Shown one piece after another: positions 5,215 through 6,597 of a stretch of DNA of 6,597 nucleotides (within the stretch, counting starts at the first letter, position 1; each line of letters begins with the position of its first letter). A program made the translations under genes and the position numbers. The stretch covers positions 1-6,597 of the forward strand of contig CAKTGD010000092.1 in the NCBI GenBank assembly GCA_934561335.1, given 5' to 3'. The notes below the pieces were generated by a model that had not been told where the DNA came from, searched no databases, and worked only from the letters and a program-made list of their open reading frames with translations. Source of the stretch: an uncultured Oscillospiraceae bacterium (lineage in GTDB: Bacteria; Bacillota_A; Clostridia; Oscillospirales; Oscillospiraceae).

Positions 5215-6269
5215 GTAAGTTCCTTTCCAGTCAGGGCGTCAAATCGTACACAACATTTATAGGGAATTTGTGCAGTACTTTCATCAACAATGATCCGCCA
5301 GGATGGAACCAAGGCGCCTTGGTCGACTGCCATAATATATTCCAGTGATATTTCCTCTACGGTCGCTGGAGCTGTCATGATGATACTATTATACTTATCG
5401 GTGATCATTGCTTTGGCATCTTCCACGGATGGAACTTCAATTTGCTGTCCTGTCGCTGTTACTTCAAGAGGTGTGCTGATAGACATGTATTCGATTCCTC
5501 TGGCAGAGTAATATGCAACGATGTTGGTTCCCTCCCATTGGATACCCTCTCGGGAAAATACAAGGCCATCATATTCCTCCCGAAACACGATGTAGTAGCA
5601 GGCGTCCTCGTCAGTCCAAGTCTGCATCGGCATGTCATTTCCATCATCGTCTACTCTGCGTATACTCTCATCCAGTGAGGTCAGGATTTCTGGACTTAAT
5701 GAATATACTTCTGCTGTCCCCACGTTTTCACAGCCCAATAGTTCCAGTACCTTTCTTACGGAATCTTCTGCTTCTTGGACTGTTGCAAACGCCAAATCTT
5801 CTCCCTGTGGCAACTTGTCTATGTTGTTCATGTTAAACGAATCAATATCCGCAGGATAGTCTTTTACAAGCAAATGCACTTTAGGATCATACCATGGTGT
5901 CTTATAAAATATCGTCTGTCTGGTCGTGCTGTTATATTCCATCTGGAGATAGGCACCAGATAATCCTAAAGCTACATAGACGCTATAGCTTCCATAATCG
6001 CTGTTTTCGTCCGATATGATAGGATCATCTGCAAAAAAAGCGTTTTTTACATCATCTATACTGAACTGATGAATTTGAGCTTCCAGCCAATCATAGCAGA
6101 TTGCATCGGAGGCATTATTGTTATGAGAAAGCATGTCATCAAAGAATGACAATTCGACTGACGGCTGGATAGTCTCGTCTGAATTTTCACTTATCTTTGT
6201 TGCGGTTTGTGTACATCCTCCCAGGAAAGTAATGGATAAAAAAAGTAACATTGCAAAAAAACGCTTCAT
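5208..6269 (-). CDS. Surface lipoprotein, probable PepSY-like C-terminal domain
   Basis: This 353-residue protein starts at the ATG at 6269-6267, with AGGAGG at 6280-6275 five nt upstream. The first 19 residues form a lipoprotein signal: MKR, hydrophobic core 4-16, lipobox LGGC with Cys19. The mature protein should be anchored to the outer face of the membrane. A Ser/Thr/Asn/Glu-rich linker (20-40) precedes a large acidic ectodomain with no further membrane segment. The C-terminal stretch about 268-353 (SVEDAKAMI, EEISLEYI, LVPSWRIIVDE, VRFDALTGKEL) resembles the strand pattern of YycI/PepSY-like domains; this is resemblance by eye only. The gene is first in the operon and overlaps the first permease gene by 7 nt, so it probably acts with the transporter as a substrate-binding, shielding or sensing subunit, perhaps by analogy to LanI/LanH-type accessory proteins. 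It has no similarity I recognise to classical solute-binding proteins. Confidence 0.75.
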   Translation of the reverse strand: MKRFFAMLLFLSITFLGGCTQTATKISENSDETIQPSVELSFFDDMLSHNNNASDAICYDWLEAQIHQFSIDDVKNAFFADDPIISDENSDYGSYSVYVALGLSGAYLQMEYNSTTRQTIFYKTPWYDPKVHLLVKDYPADIDSFNMNNIDKLPQGEDLAFATVQEAEDSVRKVLELLGCENVGTAEVYSLSPEILTSLDESIRRVDDDGNDMPMQTWTDEDACYYIVFREEYDGLVFSREGIQWEGTNIVAYYSARGIEYMSISTPLEVTATGQQIEVPSVEDAKAMITDKYNSIIMTAPATVEEISLEYIMAVDQGALVPSWRIIVDESTAQIPYKCCVRFDALTGKELTW

Positions 6270-6332
6270 ACATACCTCCTCGCAGCCAGCTTTTTAATAA
6301 GGAATATATAATATATACCTCCAATATTAATT

Positions 6333-6356
6333 TCACTTTTTCCCGCACAAAAGTGA
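6333..6356. promoter_or_regulatory. Perfect 8-8-8 dyad in the operon leader, candidate operator or RNA hairpin
   Basis: TCACTTTT (6333-6340) and AAAAGTGA (6349-6356) are a perfect inverted repeat around an 8-nt spacer. The geometry equals that of the dyad before the XRE gene, although the arm sequences differ. The spacer carries GCGGGA on the minus strand, so GCGGGAA appears here a second time in this leader. It lies 64-87 nt upstream of the lipoprotein start codon, inside the predicted transcript. Confidence 0.4.
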
Positions 6357-6378
6357 TTTACATATTTGAGAAACTATG

Positions 6379-6408
6379 CTTATACTCATATATTCCCGCA
6401 TTTGAGAA
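6379..6408 (-). promoter_or_regulatory. Possible promoter of the lipoprotein-transporter operon
   Basis: On the minus strand, TTCTCA (6408-6403; four of six matches to TTGACA) is followed after 18 nt by TATAAG (6384-6379; five of six matches to TATAAT). The transcript would begin near 6372 and have a leader of about 100 nt. The -35 overlaps the bipartite motif. Other AT-rich -10-like hexamers exist closer to the gene (TATATT at 6315-6310), so the assignment is tentative. Confidence 0.35.
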
Positions 6409-6409
6409 A
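6388..6409 (-). promoter_or_regulatory. Intergenic bipartite motif, copy B (upstream of lipoprotein operon)
   Basis: On the minus strand TTTCTCA (6409-6403), AAT, GCGGGAATA (6399-6391), TAT repeats copy A of the 1398-1420 gap with one nucleotide less between the blocks. It points toward the lipoprotein gene, whose start codon is about 120 nt downstream, just as copy A points toward the membrane-protein gene. Binding by the sigma factor or another shared regulator is a hypothesis. Confidence 0.4.
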
Positions 6410-6597
6410 AGCTGACATCTTTTTGCAGAAAATTTAATTTATCAGCAATTACAAATCTCATTTTGGACAATAAGCAAGGGCGGCTAGATATCTTATTTAT
6501 CACAACTCACGCCACTTTTTGAAATGGGTCTAAAATTGAATCGCATTTCGACAAATTATTCGCTATAAAATATCGGTTTCGCCACGCTGGTAAAGCC

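Larger units (their letters stand above)
6364..6409. repeat. Direct repeat ATTTGAGAAA, two copies 36 bp apart
   Basis: ATTTGAGAAA occurs at 6364-6373 and exactly again at 6400-6409. On the minus strand (sense of the operon) it reads TTTCTCAAAT. The distal copy is the first half of motif copy B; the proximal copy lies between the predicted -10 and the dyad. The spacing is near three and a half helical turns. Confidence 0.5.
6281..6597. other. AT-rich upstream region of the lipoprotein-transporter operon
   Basis: These 317 bases contain no convincing complete gene. They hold the probable promoter, a 24-bp dyad, copy B of the bipartite motif and a 10-bp direct repeat, all listed separately. At the right edge a minus-strand frame is open from 6596 to 6510 and stops at 6509-6507, encoding a 29-residue tail that ends DPFQKVA; it may be the C-terminus of a gene lying outside the window, but no family is recognisable. 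A second GGAGG on the minus strand at 6322-6318 is followed by no start codon. Confidence 0.5.

Noticed and set aside
5290..5963. Several plus-strand open frames opposite the lipoprotein gene
   Set aside because: They are overlapping shadows on the opposite strand with low-complexity Ser/Leu-rich translations; none has a convincing start.
1..6597. CRISPR array, transposon or toxin-antitoxin pair
   Set aside because: No evenly spaced repeats of suitable length, no transposase or recombinase frame and no toxin-like partner beside the XRE gene; the neighbouring frame is clearly a sigma factor.

Overview
The window looks like part of a Gram-positive Clostridia-type (Bacillota) chromosome or accessory island. 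The coding GC is moderate and the intergenic DNA is AT-rich. Most genes carry strong AGGAGG-type or G-rich ribosome binding sites, and one clear GTG start is used. The protein families present (SPExxD-type XRE regulator, short ECF sigma factor, DUF4367-like membrane protein, BcrA/LanF-type ABC ATPase) are typical of gut Oscillospiraceae/Lachnospiraceae. This assignment is inference from style and families; there is no rRNA, tRNA or housekeeping gene to fix the taxonomy.

Layout. Positions 1-478 are AT-rich with no convincing gene; they hold a dubious 57-codon ORF and, at the right edge, a very good promoter/operator. Four genes then run rightward (479-2762): an XRE-family DNA-binding protein, an ECF-type sigma-70 factor (GTG start at 870), a single-pass membrane protein resembling DUF4367 anti-sigma-like proteins, and a small exported protein. 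A hairpin region (about 2790-2870) separates them from four tightly overlapping genes on the minus strand, listed here in transcription order: a lipoprotein (6269-5208), two six-helix ABC permeases (5214-4411 and 4418-3579) and an ABC ATPase (3582-2914). The gene overlaps are 7, 8 and 4 nt, so this is one translationally coupled operon. Positions 6281-6597 are its AT-rich leader/promoter region, with repeats and dyads.

How it may work together (inference). The rightward genes form a regulatory unit in which the membrane protein could sense the envelope and hold the sigma factor. The leftward genes encode a LanFEG-like (bacitracin/lantibiotic immunity type) transporter whose ATPase has Glu instead of Gln at the Q-loop, plus a surface lipoprotein. 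The two operons may be connected: a bipartite sequence, TTTCTCA followed after 3-4 nt by GCGGGAATA, occurs just upstream of the membrane-protein gene and again, in the same sense orientation, upstream of the lipoprotein operon. No bacteriocin precursor or modification enzyme is visible, so the transporter is more likely for self-standing defence or envelope stress than for producer immunity. The most novel candidate here is the combined module: XRE, ECF sigma, DUF4367-like protein and exported protein facing a lipoprotein plus LanFEG-like transporter, with shared upstream sites.
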